Positions 34,639-43,194 of a DNA stretch of 58,741 nucleotides are shown here, one piece after another. The notes below the pieces were generated by a model. That model saw nothing but the letters and a program-made list of their open reading frames with translations. It made no database searches and was not told where the DNA came from. How positions within the stretch are numbered: position 1 is the first letter of the stretch; each line of letters begins with the position of its first letter. The stretch comes from Bacteroidia bacterium (GTDB lineage Bacteria > Bacteroidota > Bacteroidia > SpSt-205): positions 1-58,741 of the forward strand of contig JANWXY010000027.1 in assembly GCA_025057135.1 (NCBI GenBank), written 5' to 3'. The translations under genes were made by a program, and so were the position numbers.

Positions 34639-37224
34639 TCATAACAAACGCTGATAGATCGGGCGCAGCTGTGGGTGGTTTTCTTCTTCCTTAAGCTGGC
34701 GAAGGAAGCGCGCTACTTCCGGTTCCCGTCCCAGGCGGAACTTGAGATATTGTACCATTTGAAGGCGGAGATACCACGGATTTTCTTCCCGAGCAATGCG
34801 CTGAATGAGGGGAAAAATCTTATCCCGGAGATTAGGTGCTCTTTGATAAGCCAATACCAAAAGACTGATAGCCTCTACTCGGCTACTTAGGCCAGCTAAA
34901 CAAGGATAACGATTGAGTAAGTTTTGGATAGCTTGGGTGTCTCCTGCCTGTGTAAGCAGTATGGTAGAGACGAGAAAGATATCCTCAGAAGCGGAGTTGA
35001 TACGGCTGCGCGCTTCCTTTACGGCAAGCATACTATCTACTTGGAAAAGTGCAACCAAGGCATAGTTTTGCACCTCACTGCTGCTGTCACGAAGGGCACT
35101 GATGAGGACATCTCGCCAAGGTGCAAGGGAGGTAAGCTCCTGCTGAGCTGCGCCTACTAAAAACGCCCATGCCGCCGCCCTTACACGAGCATCAGGATCG
35201 TTTATGCCTTCTCGTACCAGCGGCAAAATCTGCGCTACGGCTTCCGTATCTGCTATGAATTGAAAAGATTCCCAAATCTCTCTACGCCACATCACCCCAC
35301 CGCGCCGATAAGCTGTGAAAAGCAAGTTGAGTTTTTCACTATCGCCACTTAGATAAGGTTGGATTTGAGACAGCCCCTCCGTTCGCTGCCAAAAGTAGCG
35401 CCCATCAGTCACAATAGCCTCCCACCACCGAAGCGGATAGTCTCTGGTACTGCGTCCAATGAAGAGCCGCTTCGGGTCCACATCTGCGTACCTCAGCCCG
35501 CTCCTGTATAGACGCAAGATTGTATCTTTCTCAAACTCTATTGGAATCTCTTCATATCCCCCCGCGGCTAAAACGGCGACAGGAAATCTGTATCTATATG
35601 GCCCTTTGAGAGTATCGTAGTCCCGCTGCCGAATAGAGAGAATCAGCGTATCCCCCCGACTTTCCCCTTTGACCAATAGGCGTACCTCATCCGCTCTGTG
35701 AAAGTGCTGGTCAAAAAACCATGTCCAATCCTCTCCAGTAACCTTTTCAAAAGCATGACGGAGATGGTCTATGTCAGCGGCCTTGTAAGCATTTTCAGTG
35801 AGATACTGCCTAATTGAGAGGAAAAAGGCAGAATCCCCCACTAAGTTCCGAAGCAAGTGCAAAGTAAGCCCCCCCTTCTGATAACTGTGCGCATCAAACA
35901 TATTCATCGGGTCGCCATAATCAAAACGAATGAGCGGCACCTTTTTATCACGAGCCTCCGCAGTATAAGATAGAAATGCCTGACGCCGATGATTTTCAGC
36001 TGCCTCTACCCCTTCTATATGTTCTAACCAGAGGTATTCAGAATAGTCCGCAAAACTCTCATTCAAGGGAAGCTGCGCCCAGCTCTCACAAGTAACTAAA
36101 TCTCCAAACCAGTGATGAAAAAGTTCATGAGCGACTACCTCTTCGTGATTCTCGGTGAGGGCTTTCGCTTTGTCATAAAATAACATATCCCCGTGAATCA
36201 CAGCTGTGGTATTCTCCATCGCTCCTGAAACGAAGTCCCTGACAATCACCTGACCATACTTAGGCCAGGGAAAATCTACTCCAGTTTTATTGGAGAAAAA
36301 CTCGAGCATCTGCGGGGTTCTCCCAAAAATGGCTTTGGCATGAGGTACCCACGAAGGCTCCATGTAGTATAAGACCTCTTTCCCACGCCAGGCATCTTTG
36401 ATGACTTGGAAGTTGCCAACTACTAAGGCAAAAAGATAGGGGGCATGCGGCTGGCGCAGTTCCCAGCAGTCTTGCCGTAAGCCACCAGGAAGCTTTTTCT
36501 GAGAAACCAGAAGCCCATTTGAGAGGGACACCAAAGAGTCCTCAATCGTCACACAGAGCTGCTGCGTTGTTTTTTGATTAGGTGCATCTATGGTAGGAAA
36601 CCAGGCTGAGGCTGACTCCGGCTCGCCCTGTGTCCAAAACTGACGCGGAATGCAAGGACGCTTACCGTCGGCATTTATAAAGTAGCCACCCTTTCGCCCC
36701 CCAATCGCCATGGAGCCTCCCTCTCCGATTTTTTCTGGCTGGGCTACATACCGAATGTACAAAGTGATTGTGTCTCGGCTGGTATAAAATCTGTCCAGAG
36801 TGATGTACAGCTTCAAAGTATCGTATCTGTAGCTCAACACCCTACCATTCTGAGGCCTTAGGAGACGAACTTCCTCTATGCGAAAGGCTTTGGCATCTAA
36901 GACCAGCTCTTGCTGGGGAGCGAAATAGGGATGAAGGGTAAGTTGAGCTTCACCAGGTATCTCCTGGCGCTTCCAATCCAGTGATAAAGAAAGTGCTGTA
37001 TGAACGAGCTGCCACCGCTTGGGATAGCTGCCTTGATAAACCTTAGCTCTGTGAGGCAAAGCAAGCGAATCCGAACTCTGCTTTTTTTCCTCTTCCAAAA
37101 GATCAGTTATGAGCTTGTACAAGGAATCCTCCTGAGCCTCAGTAGCGATTTTCTGCTGGTGAGCTTTTTTCGTACAAGCGCCTAAGACGACCAAAATCGC
37201 CGCGCCCCATAATGCGACTCTCAT
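34639..37224 (-). CDS. M1-family metallo-aminopeptidase, lipoprotein
   Basis: 861-residue zinc aminopeptidase. The N-terminus MRVALWGAAILVVLGACTKK has a lipobox (LGAC), so it is predicted to be lipid-anchored in the envelope. The exopeptidase motif GAMENTTA and the zinc site HELFHHWFGDLVTCESWAQLPLNESF (HExxH-x18-E) are intact. The C-terminal third is helical and HEAT-like (PDARVRAAAWAFLVG, SSEVQNYALVALFQVDS). Likely role: trimming peptides in the periplasm for nutrition. It has its own TACCTTTG box and probably leads the run aminopeptidase-rlmE-hemW-membrane protein-glpD. Confidence 0.93.
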   Translation of the reverse strand: MRVALWGAAILVVLGACTKKAHQQKIATEAQEDSLYKLITDLLEEEKKQSSDSLALPHRAKVYQGSYPKRWQLVHTALSLSLDWKRQEIPGEAQLTLHPYFAPQQELVLDAKAFRIEEVRLLRPQNGRVLSYRYDTLKLYITLDRFYTSRDTITLYIRYVAQPEKIGEGGSMAIGGRKGGYFINADGKRPCIPRQFWTQGEPESASAWFPTIDAPNQKTTQQLCVTIEDSLVSLSNGLLVSQKKLPGGLRQDCWELRQPHAPYLFALVVGNFQVIKDAWRGKEVLYYMEPSWVPHAKAIFGRTPQMLEFFSNKTGVDFPWPKYGQVIVRDFVSGAMENTTAVIHGDMLFYDKAKALTENHEEVVAHELFHHWFGDLVTCESWAQLPLNESFADYSEYLWLEHIEGVEAAENHRRQAFLSYTAEARDKKVPLIRFDYGDPMNMFDAHSYQKGGLTLHLLRNLVGDSAFFLSIRQYLTENAYKAADIDHLRHAFEKVTGEDWTWFFDQHFHRADEVRLLVKGESRGDTLILSIRQRDYDTLKGPYRYRFPVAVLAAGGYEEIPIEFEKDTILRLYRSGLRYADVDPKRLFIGRSTRDYPLRWWEAIVTDGRYFWQRTEGLSQIQPYLSGDSEKLNLLFTAYRRGGVMWRREIWESFQFIADTEAVAQILPLVREGINDPDARVRAAAWAFLVGAAQQELTSLAPWRDVLISALRDSSSEVQNYALVALFQVDSMLAVKEARSRINSASEDIFLVSTILLTQAGDTQAIQNLLNRYPCLAGLSSRVEAISLLVLAYQRAPNLRDKIFPLIQRIAREENPWYLRLQMVQYLKFRLGREPEVARFLRQLKEEENHPQLRPIYQRLL

Positions 37225-37229
37225 GAGAG

Positions 37230-37237
37230 CAAAGGTA
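37230..37237 (-). promoter_or_regulatory. -7 box TACCTTTG of the M1 aminopeptidase gene
   Basis: Exact TACCTTTG on the minus strand, 5 bases before the ATG at 37224. Confidence 0.6.
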
Positions 37238-37265
37238 GTCAGTGTGCTTTTTTTGTACTTTCACT

Positions 37266-37442
37266 ATGATGAAGGAGTGGCTCATGGGAAGCGATAAACT
37301 AAATACTGTCGTAGCCGTACTGCTTACCATATGGCTGGGTTTGGCGGTGCATTTGTGGAGATTGACCCGCCGAGTAGAAGCGCTGGAAAAAAAGTCTGAG
37401 CCTCCCTCTGACAACCAAAACATTCTACAACAGTCAGCCTAA
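37266..37442 (+). CDS. CcmD-like small membrane protein
   Basis: 58 residues, one transmembrane segment (TVVAVLLTIWLGLAVHLWRL) followed by RRVEALEKK, the arrangement of CcmD-family proteins, which hold heme during cytochrome c maturation. In Bacteroidota such genes usually sit in the ccm cluster. This one stands alone between the divergent aminopeptidase and convergent murB genes. Start at ATG 37266 or 37269, with no ribosome-binding site or clear promoter box. Confidence 0.6.
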   Translation: MMKEWLMGSDKLNTVVAVLLTIWLGLAVHLWRLTRRVEALEKKSEPPSDNQNILQQSA

Positions 37443-37497
37443 AATCCGACTCCTTTACCAAATAAAAGCTACTCACCACACGAACCCAAACCTCTGC

Positions 37498-38478
37498 TCA
37501 GGTGGGCGGCAAAAGTCGTACTTCGGGTTCTAACTGTACCCCCCATCTCTCATATACGCTTTTTTGAATATGCTGAACTAAGGCGTAGAACTCCTCTGGC
37601 GTGGCGCCATCAGCATTTACGAGTACAAGGGGCTGACGAGGATATACCTGAGCACCACCTATGCGGTAACCTTTGAGGCCCGCTTTATCTATCAGCCATG
37701 CAGCCGCTACTTTGAAGCGGCCGTCAGACTGTGCATAAAAGGGTACCTCTGGTGCTCGGCTCTGTAAAGCCTTTAGCTCCTCAAGCGATAGGATGGGATT
37801 TTTGAAAAAACTACCAGCGCTGCCGTAGGCAGGTAACTTTTCCGCCCGAATCATCCGTACCGTCTCGTATAAATGCCAAGGGTCATGCTGGCGGGTAGGA
37901 TTAACTCTCTGCATCACATCAGGATAGGACAGAACCGGACTGAAACGGCGGTTGAGACGGAGGGTTACTCGGGTGATGATAAACTTATCCCGCCATTCGG
38001 GCTGCTGAAATATGCTATATCGGTAGTTCAGCTCACAAGCTTCTGCGGGAAGCTCCTGCCATGCTTCTAAGGCTTTATTCCATCCTCTGACGCTGACCAA
38101 AAAAGGAGCAAGTTCCGCCCCGTAAGCACCGATATTTTGTACGACAGCAGCGCCGACAGTACCTGGTATGGCGGCAAGGTTTTCTAAACCATGCCACCCC
38201 TGGGCTATACACAAGCGTACCCAACGATCCCAGTTCTCCCCAGCAGCTACTTCCACCTCCACGGAGTTTTCCGAGGCTCGTAAGACACGATAGCCTCTCA
38301 GATTACGAGTAGAGAGTATGGAGGGCAAATCTCCAAGGGGAAGAATGTTACTCCCCTCGCCGATTACATAAGATGATTGGGCAGCCGCATCGGGCACTTC
38401 ATCTTCGGAATGCGGCAAAAGGAGGCGCTGTGCCGAAACAGAAATCCCTAAGGTATGGTACTCACGAAATGGTATCAC
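37498..38478 (-). CDS. murB: UDP-N-acetylenolpyruvoylglucosamine reductase MurB
   Basis: NADPH/FAD-dependent reduction giving UDP-MurNAc. 326 residues, E. coli-type (type I). Visible are the FAD-domain VIGEGSNILP, LAAIPGTVGAAVVQNIGAYG, the YRYSIF loop, the catalytic serine region GSAGSFFKNP and AAWLIDKAGLKG, ending near the conserved Glu of LEPEVRL. It overlaps the anti-sigma gene by 17 bases, so it is transcribed with the sigma and anti-sigma genes rather than with the mur cluster 9 kb or more away. Confidence 0.94.
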   Translation of the reverse strand: MIPFREYHTLGISVSAQRLLLPHSEDEVPDAAAQSSYVIGEGSNILPLGDLPSILSTRNLRGYRVLRASENSVEVEVAAGENWDRWVRLCIAQGWHGLENLAAIPGTVGAAVVQNIGAYGAELAPFLVSVRGWNKALEAWQELPAEACELNYRYSIFQQPEWRDKFIITRVTLRLNRRFSPVLSYPDVMQRVNPTRQHDPWHLYETVRMIRAEKLPAYGSAGSFFKNPILSLEELKALQSRAPEVPFYAQSDGRFKVAAAWLIDKAGLKGYRIGGAQVYPRQPLVLVNADGATPEEFYALVQHIQKSVYERWGVQLEPEVRLLPPT

Positions 38479-38776
38479 CCCAAATACGACGACGGACTCG
38501 CGCTACAATCGCCTGAGCTTCATCACTAAATGCACGCCAGCTACGACTCAATACTTCGCGCAGGCGGCGCTCAAAATTATATTGCTCCGCACAATATTCA
38601 CACTGGCTGATGAGGGTCTCAACCTCTTCTCGAGCTTTACCCTGTAACTGACCGTCTAAGAAGAGCTCCAACTTCTGAATAATCTCCTCGCACTCCTGTT
38701 CAGAATACGGCGAATCGGGACGATATACCCCGATTCGTTTAGTCTTGCGGGAGTTCATATCCATGAGAAGCCGCAT
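38462..38776 (-). CDS. Anti-sigma factor-like zinc-finger protein
   Basis: Up to 104 residues. The core CEEIIQKLELFLDGQLQGKAREEVETLISQCEYCAEQYNFERRLREVL matches the ZAS zinc-binding anti-sigma domain of Bacteroidota (C...LDGEL...HxxxCxxC). The histidine of HxxxCxxC is replaced (LISQCEYC). It is soluble, with no membrane segment. It overlaps the ECF sigma gene upstream, the usual arrangement for a cognate pair, and murB downstream. Start uncertain among several ATGs (38776 or a few codons later). Confidence 0.75.
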   Translation of the reverse strand: MRLLMDMNSRKTKRIGVYRPDSPYSEQECEEIIQKLELFLDGQLQGKAREEVETLISQCEYCAEQYNFERRLREVLSRSWRAFSDEAQAIVARVRRRIWGDTIS

Positions 38777-39350
38777 AATCTGCCAAAAGTTCTCTTAGGA
38801 TTTTTCGGGCACGATGAAGGCGCGAGCGAATAGTTCCTACGGGAATACGAAGCACCTGGCTAATCTCCTGATAAGACAAACCCTCCACATCCGCTAAGAT
38901 AACTATCATACGGAAGTCCTCAGGCAGGTGCATCAGAGCGACTGTTACTTCATCTCCAAATAGTCCCTCCGTAGGGTCCTGATAGTTGTGATAAGCATGA
39001 ATGTCTTCCAGGTCATAGATATTCTGCTCGTTCTGAGCCTCTAAGGAATAGGGCTGTTTAGAAGATTTGCGGTAATGGTTGATGAAAGTATTCCGCAGAA
39101 TGCGGAATACCCACGCTTTGGCATTTGTGGAGGGCTTATATTGGTAGAGAAAGCGGTAAGCTCTGAAGAGGGTTTCTTGCGCAAGGTCTCGGGCAGTATC
39201 TCGGTCTCCGACCAGGCGCACAGCAAAGTGGTAAATGGATGAGGCATGCGGCATAATCTCCCGCTCAAAAAGCGCATCATACTTCGCTTTTTGCTCGGGG
39301 GTCATTTCGGGCATCTTTTTGGGTTTGCGCCCTCGGGTACGGATTTCCAT
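38739..39350 (-). CDS. ECF-family RNA polymerase sigma factor
   Basis: 203 residues. Region 2 is seen in ARDLAQETLFRAYRFLYQYKPSTNAKAWVFRILRNTFINHYRK and region 4 in LPEDFRMIVILADVEGLSYQEISQVLRIPVGTIRSRLHRARKILRELL. A basic N-terminal tail (RTRGRKPKKMPEM) precedes region 2. First gene of an operon with an overlapping anti-sigma gene and murB, suggesting a cell-wall-linked regulon. A TATCTTTG box is 4 bases before the ATG. Confidence 0.92.
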   Translation of the reverse strand: MEIRTRGRKPKKMPEMTPEQKAKYDALFEREIMPHASSIYHFAVRLVGDRDTARDLAQETLFRAYRFLYQYKPSTNAKAWVFRILRNTFINHYRKSSKQPYSLEAQNEQNIYDLEDIHAYHNYQDPTEGLFGDEVTVALMHLPEDFRMIVILADVEGLSYQEISQVLRIPVGTIRSRLHRARKILRELLADYAASHGYELPQD

Positions 39351-39354
39351 TTAG

Positions 39355-39362
39355 CAAAGATA
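39355..39362 (-). promoter_or_regulatory. -7 box TATCTTTG of the sigma factor operon
   Basis: TATCTTTG on the minus strand, matching TAnnTTTG, 4 bases before the ATG at 39350. Confidence 0.55.
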
Positions 39363-39384
39363 ACGATTTATCGGTAGAAAAAGT

Positions 39385-41253
39385 TCATCCCAATCCCCAC
39401 TGGCGAGCGAATCGCTTGAAGGTGTAGAGATTCCATAGGAGCTTTCGGTAGTTAGCCTTACGACTTTGATGTACATTCCACAGGTTCTGTAAAGCTTCCG
39501 GACGAAACCAAGGGTCTGGGCGCATAAGCTCAGCCTGTATGGGCGCCCGCAGCTCATATCGCAGCCACCGAGAGAGAGGAATGCCAAAGCCTTTCTTTGG
39601 ACGGAATAAAATTTCATCAGGAAGTCGCCCTTTCATGAGCTTTTTGAGTAAGAGCTTAGTTTGGTTACCCCTCCGCCGAAAGTCCATAGGCAATCCAGCC
39701 AAGAAGCCGACTACCTCTTTGTCTAAAAGAGGGGCTCGCACTTCTAAGGCATTATACATACTCGCTCGGTCCACTTTGACGAGAATGTCGTCTTGAAGAT
39801 AGGTCTTGTAATACAAGTACGCCGTCTGAGAATCTAGCGTCGCCTCCGCAGGTACACGACTTAGATACGGCGCTAAGCAGGTAGAAAGTATATCCTGCGC
39901 CCCAGTCGCATAGTCCGGATGCAGTAGAGAAGGGATTTCTTCGGGCAGAAATGAAGCTAACCACCGAGTGTGGCGTTCTACCGCTTTCCCTGTGAAGCCT
40001 CTCAGAAACTGACGGACCTTGAAGTCCAGCGCAATATTTTCGTCTCTGGCAGGGAGCAGTCGCTCTGCCAACTTACTTAGGGAAAGAACTACCCCTCTCG
40101 GCAAGGGGCTGAGCAGCCATGCGTACCGGTCAGCGATGAACGTAGGGTAGCCTGCTTGAAGTTCATCCCCGCCATCGCCACCCAGAGCAACGATGACACG
40201 CTGCCGCGCAAACTGCGACAAAAAATAGGTCGGCAAGATAGACGCATCGGCAAATGGCTCATCCATCAGGGGAAAAACCTCCTCTACGAGCTCGAGGGTT
40301 TTTTCAGGAGTGAGGGTGGCTGCATAGTGCTCCGTACCGAGCAGCTTCGCCACACGCAAAGCATAATCGCTTTCATCGTAACTCTCCTCCGTAAAACCGA
40401 TTGAAAACGTAAGAATGGGAGACCCACTCTGCTTCTGAGCATACCAGGCTACCGTAGAACTATCTATACCTCCGCTCAAAAATACCCCTACGGGTACATC
40501 GGCTATCATCCGCAGACGCACCGCCTCAGCTAAGAGCCCATCCAGCTTCTGCGTAGCTTCCTCCAAAGTAAAATCTACTGCAGAAGGAAAAGGCGGCTGC
40601 CAGTAAGATGCCCTTTCCACAAGCTCCCCCTCCTTCACCACCATGTAATGTCCCCCTTCTAACTTGGAAATCCCTTCTCCAATAGCATAGGGCGTAGGCA
40701 CATAGTCCAAAACCAGATACGCATGTAGAGCTGGTACAGAGAGCCTGCGAGGTATCCGAGGGTGGGCCCACAGGGCTTTTATTTCTGAAGCAAAGGCGAA
40801 AATCCCTCCCTGAAAAGTGTAATAGAGGGGCTTTTTGCCCATGGGGTCCCGAGCGAGAAAAAACACTTTTTCCATCCTGTCATAGATTGCAAAAGCAAAC
40901 ATGCCTCGAAGCAGTTTCAGACAGTCTTTGCCCCAGCGGACATACGCTTCTAATAAAACTTCGGTGTCCGAAGTGGTGCGAAAGGCAGCCCCCTCTTTTT
41001 GGAGCTTTTCCCGGAGAGCCTGAAAGTTGTATATCTCGCCGTTAAATACGATTGTATATCGCCCATCTGGTGAGAAAAAGGGCTGATGACTGCGCGGGTC
41101 TAAGTCCAATATACTGAGTCTCGCATGGGCTAAGGTCGCTTTACCTTCACTCCACACGCCCTGATAGTCTGGACCACGATGCCGCAGAGTATCTATCATT
41201 CCCCACCCTGCCTTTTCTCCACCTTCTCCCCAGAAACCTGCTATTCCACACAT
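39385..41253 (-). CDS. asnB: Asparagine synthetase B, glutamine-hydrolysing
   Basis: 622 residues. The N-terminal glutamine amidotransferase has the nucleophile Cys2 in MCGIAGFWGEGG and RHRGPDYQG. The synthetase domain has the pyrophosphatase loop GVFLSGGIDSSTVAW and LPTYFLSQFARQRVIVALGGDGGDELQAGYPTF. It lies 1 base after a glycosyltransferase gene. AsnB homologues in surface-polysaccharide loci often amidate sugar or lipid carboxylates rather than aspartate, so either function is possible. Confidence 0.88.
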   Translation of the reverse strand: MCGIAGFWGEGGEKAGWGMIDTLRHRGPDYQGVWSEGKATLAHARLSILDLDPRSHQPFFSPDGRYTIVFNGEIYNFQALREKLQKEGAAFRTTSDTEVLLEAYVRWGKDCLKLLRGMFAFAIYDRMEKVFFLARDPMGKKPLYYTFQGGIFAFASEIKALWAHPRIPRRLSVPALHAYLVLDYVPTPYAIGEGISKLEGGHYMVVKEGELVERASYWQPPFPSAVDFTLEEATQKLDGLLAEAVRLRMIADVPVGVFLSGGIDSSTVAWYAQKQSGSPILTFSIGFTEESYDESDYALRVAKLLGTEHYAATLTPEKTLELVEEVFPLMDEPFADASILPTYFLSQFARQRVIVALGGDGGDELQAGYPTFIADRYAWLLSPLPRGVVLSLSKLAERLLPARDENIALDFKVRQFLRGFTGKAVERHTRWLASFLPEEIPSLLHPDYATGAQDILSTCLAPYLSRVPAEATLDSQTAYLYYKTYLQDDILVKVDRASMYNALEVRAPLLDKEVVGFLAGLPMDFRRRGNQTKLLLKKLMKGRLPDEILFRPKKGFGIPLSRWLRYELRAPIQAELMRPDPWFRPEALQNLWNVHQSRKANYRKLLWNLYTFKRFARQWGLG

Positions 41254-41254
41254 A

Positions 41255-42217
41255 TCACGCAGGAGTTTCTTCTTGAAAGTTGATTTTGCGCTTTATCTGT
41301 GCAGGAGGCCTATTGGTGGACTCATAATACACCCGGACTAAAAGCTCTGCCAGCACCCCTATCAGCAATAAAACCACACCCACACTGATAAATAGAGCCG
41401 TAAAAATCGGAAGAGGCGTCGCTATAAAATCCTTTTGTCCAGTTAGCTTGTAGTACAGCGCCCAGCCAAATGTTCCCATCCCCATCAGCATAGAAATCAA
41501 TCCTACCCCCCCAAAAAACTGTATCGGACGCTGTAAGTATCTGTCAAGGAAAACAATCAAAACTAAATCCAGCAGAACCGACACAATTCGCATCATGCCA
41601 TAGTTACTCCGCCCGTACTTGCGAGGATGGTAGGAGACTGGTATCTCTGATATTCGTCCTCCCTCCCACTTAGCATATATTGGAATGAATCGATGCATGC
41701 GGCCGTATAGCCGCACAGGAGCAATCACTTCCCGCTTATATGCTTTGAGTGTACAGCCATAATCATGCAAGTGCACGCCCGACAAGCGACTAATCAGAGC
41801 GTTGGCTAAAACAGAAGGCAATTTGCGTGTGAAAAACTGACCTTTCCAGCGGTCTTTGCGCCAACCGCTTACCACATCATACCCCTCCTCTAACTTCGCC
41901 AAGATTCGTGGAATGTCCGCAGGGTCATTTTCTAAATCAGAGTCCATCAGCACAATCACATCTCCCTGGGCATGGTGTATTCCCATCTGGATAGCCAGGG
42001 TCTGACCATAGTTTCTGCGCAGCACAAGCACACGCATCCAAGGCCGAGTTTGGGCAAGCTCTGCTAAAACCTTACCCGAATCATCCCGAGAACCATCATC
42101 TACAAATATCACTTCGGCTTTGTATGGGAGGGTATTCAGCACACTTTCTAAACGCTCCACTAACTCTGGCAAACCCAGCGCTTCATTATACACAGGTATC
42201 ACTACCGACAAATGCAC
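41255..42217 (-). CDS. Family 2 polyprenyl-phosphate glycosyltransferase (GtrB/DPM1-like)
   Basis: 320 residues. The GT2 domain has LSVVIPVYNEALGLPELVERL, VIFVDDGSRDDSG, VLMDSDLENDPADI (DxD-type metal site) and DYGCTLKAYKREV. Two C-terminal transmembrane segments (FGGVGLISMLMGMGTFGWALYY, IFTALFISVGVVLLLIGVLAEL) are followed by VRVYYESTNRPP. Such enzymes load a sugar onto undecaprenyl or dolichyl phosphate for glycan modification. Starts with GTG 4 bases after a TACCTTTG box and leads the two-gene operon with asnB. Confidence 0.88.
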   Translation of the reverse strand: MHLSVVIPVYNEALGLPELVERLESVLNTLPYKAEVIFVDDGSRDDSGKVLAELAQTRPWMRVLVLRRNYGQTLAIQMGIHHAQGDVIVLMDSDLENDPADIPRILAKLEEGYDVVSGWRKDRWKGQFFTRKLPSVLANALISRLSGVHLHDYGCTLKAYKREVIAPVRLYGRMHRFIPIYAKWEGGRISEIPVSYHPRKYGRSNYGMMRIVSVLLDLVLIVFLDRYLQRPIQFFGGVGLISMLMGMGTFGWALYYKLTGQKDFIATPLPIFTALFISVGVVLLLIGVLAELLVRVYYESTNRPPAQIKRKINFQEETPA

Positions 42218-42221
42218 TTTG

Positions 42222-42229
42222 CAAAGGTA
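42222..42229 (-). promoter_or_regulatory. -7 box TACCTTTG of the glycosyltransferase-asnB operon
   Basis: Exact TACCTTTG on the minus strand, 4 bases before the GTG at 42217. It lies in the 68-base gap to the divergent yggS. Confidence 0.6.
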
Positions 42230-42285
42230 TCACGCCCACGTCACCCCGACCGCACATTTGAAAGGTATTATGCTTATTTGAAGGG

Positions 42286-42939
42286 GTGAGCTATCAACGG
42301 GTACTGGAAGAAATCGCTACGGCTGCTCATCGCGCAGGTAGGCGCGCAGAGGAGATTACTCTACTGGTCGTAAGTAAAGGTCAGCCAATGGATGCCATCC
42401 TAAAAGTATATGCCCAAGGGCAGCGGCTATTTGGAGAAAATCGGGTACAAGAGCTACTCAGCAAAAAGCCCAGCCTGCCCGACGACATCCACTGGCATCT
42501 AATAGGTCACCTTCAGACCAACAAAGTCAAGGCAGTATTACCGCATATTAGCCTGCTGCACTCATTGGATAGAGAAAGTCTTTTAGAGGAGATTGCCCGA
42601 AGAGCAAGTCAGCCAGTTCCTTGTTTGATAGAAGTGAAAGTGGCACAAGAGGCAACAAAACACGGCATTTTGCCTCAGGAGGTAGAACCCTTCATAGAAA
42701 AAGTCCTCAGACAGCCCAAAATAGTCCTCAAGGGATTCATGGGTATGGCGACTCTGACCAGAGATACCGCCCAGATACGTCGCGAGTTCAGACAACTGTA
42801 CCAGATTTTCCGGCGGATGCAGGAGCATTACCCAGAAGCGCCAATTGAGACCCTGAGTATGGGAATGTCTAATGATTTTGCCATAGCCATAGAAGAAGGA
42901 AGTACCCTTCTGCGATTGGGCACCGTGATATTTGAGTGA
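42286..42939 (+). CDS. yggS: Pyridoxal phosphate homeostasis protein YggS
   Basis: 217 residues, PLP-binding TIM barrel without known catalysis, needed for vitamin B6 balance. Visible are LLVVSKGQP (PLP lysine), LFGENRVQELLSK, DIHWHLIGHLQTNKVK, KGFMGMATLT and the phosphate-binding LSMGMSNDFAIAIEEGSTLLRLGT. Starts with GTG. TTTG lies 5 bases upstream, but the TA of the -7 box is out of register. Confidence 0.93.
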   Translation: MSYQRVLEEIATAAHRAGRRAEEITLLVVSKGQPMDAILKVYAQGQRLFGENRVQELLSKKPSLPDDIHWHLIGHLQTNKVKAVLPHISLLHSLDRESLLEEIARRASQPVPCLIEVKVAQEATKHGILPQEVEPFIEKVLRQPKIVLKGFMGMATLTRDTAQIRREFRQLYQIFRRMQEHYPEAPIETLSMGMSNDFAIAIEEGSTLLRLGTVIFE

Positions 42940-43168
42940 CCCTGAACCCATAGGCGCCATTTTCCGCAGCTTTTCCCCACGCCTTCTACATCCAGAAGGC
43001 TTAGCTACACACCTTGAACCTATTGCGTGGCAGCACAGTAATAACGATTGGGAGCTGGCACTTTCCGTATCAGCGCCCCGACTCTGCAGAGAGGTCAGTA
43101 TTCCAGAAATGCAACATCATGTATATTTGCAGAAATGTGGCTGCCCAGAGTTTCTCATTTTGGAATGA
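42932..43168 (+). CDS. Uncertain 78-codon open frame between yggS and coxB
   Basis: Opens with TTG overlapping the end of yggS and fills most of the 255-base gap before coxB. The translation (PRLLHPEGLATHLEPIAWQHSNNDWELALSVS...) is not low-complexity but matches nothing I know. The other two forward frames are also largely open here, so the open frame itself is weak evidence. Confidence 0.25.
   Translation: MSDPEPIGAIFRSFSPRLLHPEGLATHLEPIAWQHSNNDWELALSVSAPRLCREVSIPEMQHHVYLQKCGCPEFLILE
43122..43129 (+). promoter_or_regulatory. -7 box TATATTTG, first of two upstream of coxB
   Basis: TATATTTG lies 5 bases before an ATG (43135) that is in frame with coxB. It would add 20 residues before the signal peptide. 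Competes with the box at 43180-43187. Confidence 0.4.
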
Positions 43169-43179
43169 AACTACTCTCG

Positions 43180-43187
43180 TACATTTG
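43180..43187 (+). promoter_or_regulatory. -7 box TACATTTG, second of two upstream of coxB
   Basis: TACATTTG ends 7 bases before the ATG at 43195, the start that gives a standard signal peptide. Spacing is 1-3 bases longer than at most other genes in the window. Confidence 0.45.
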
Positions 43188-43194
43188 TGGTTAT

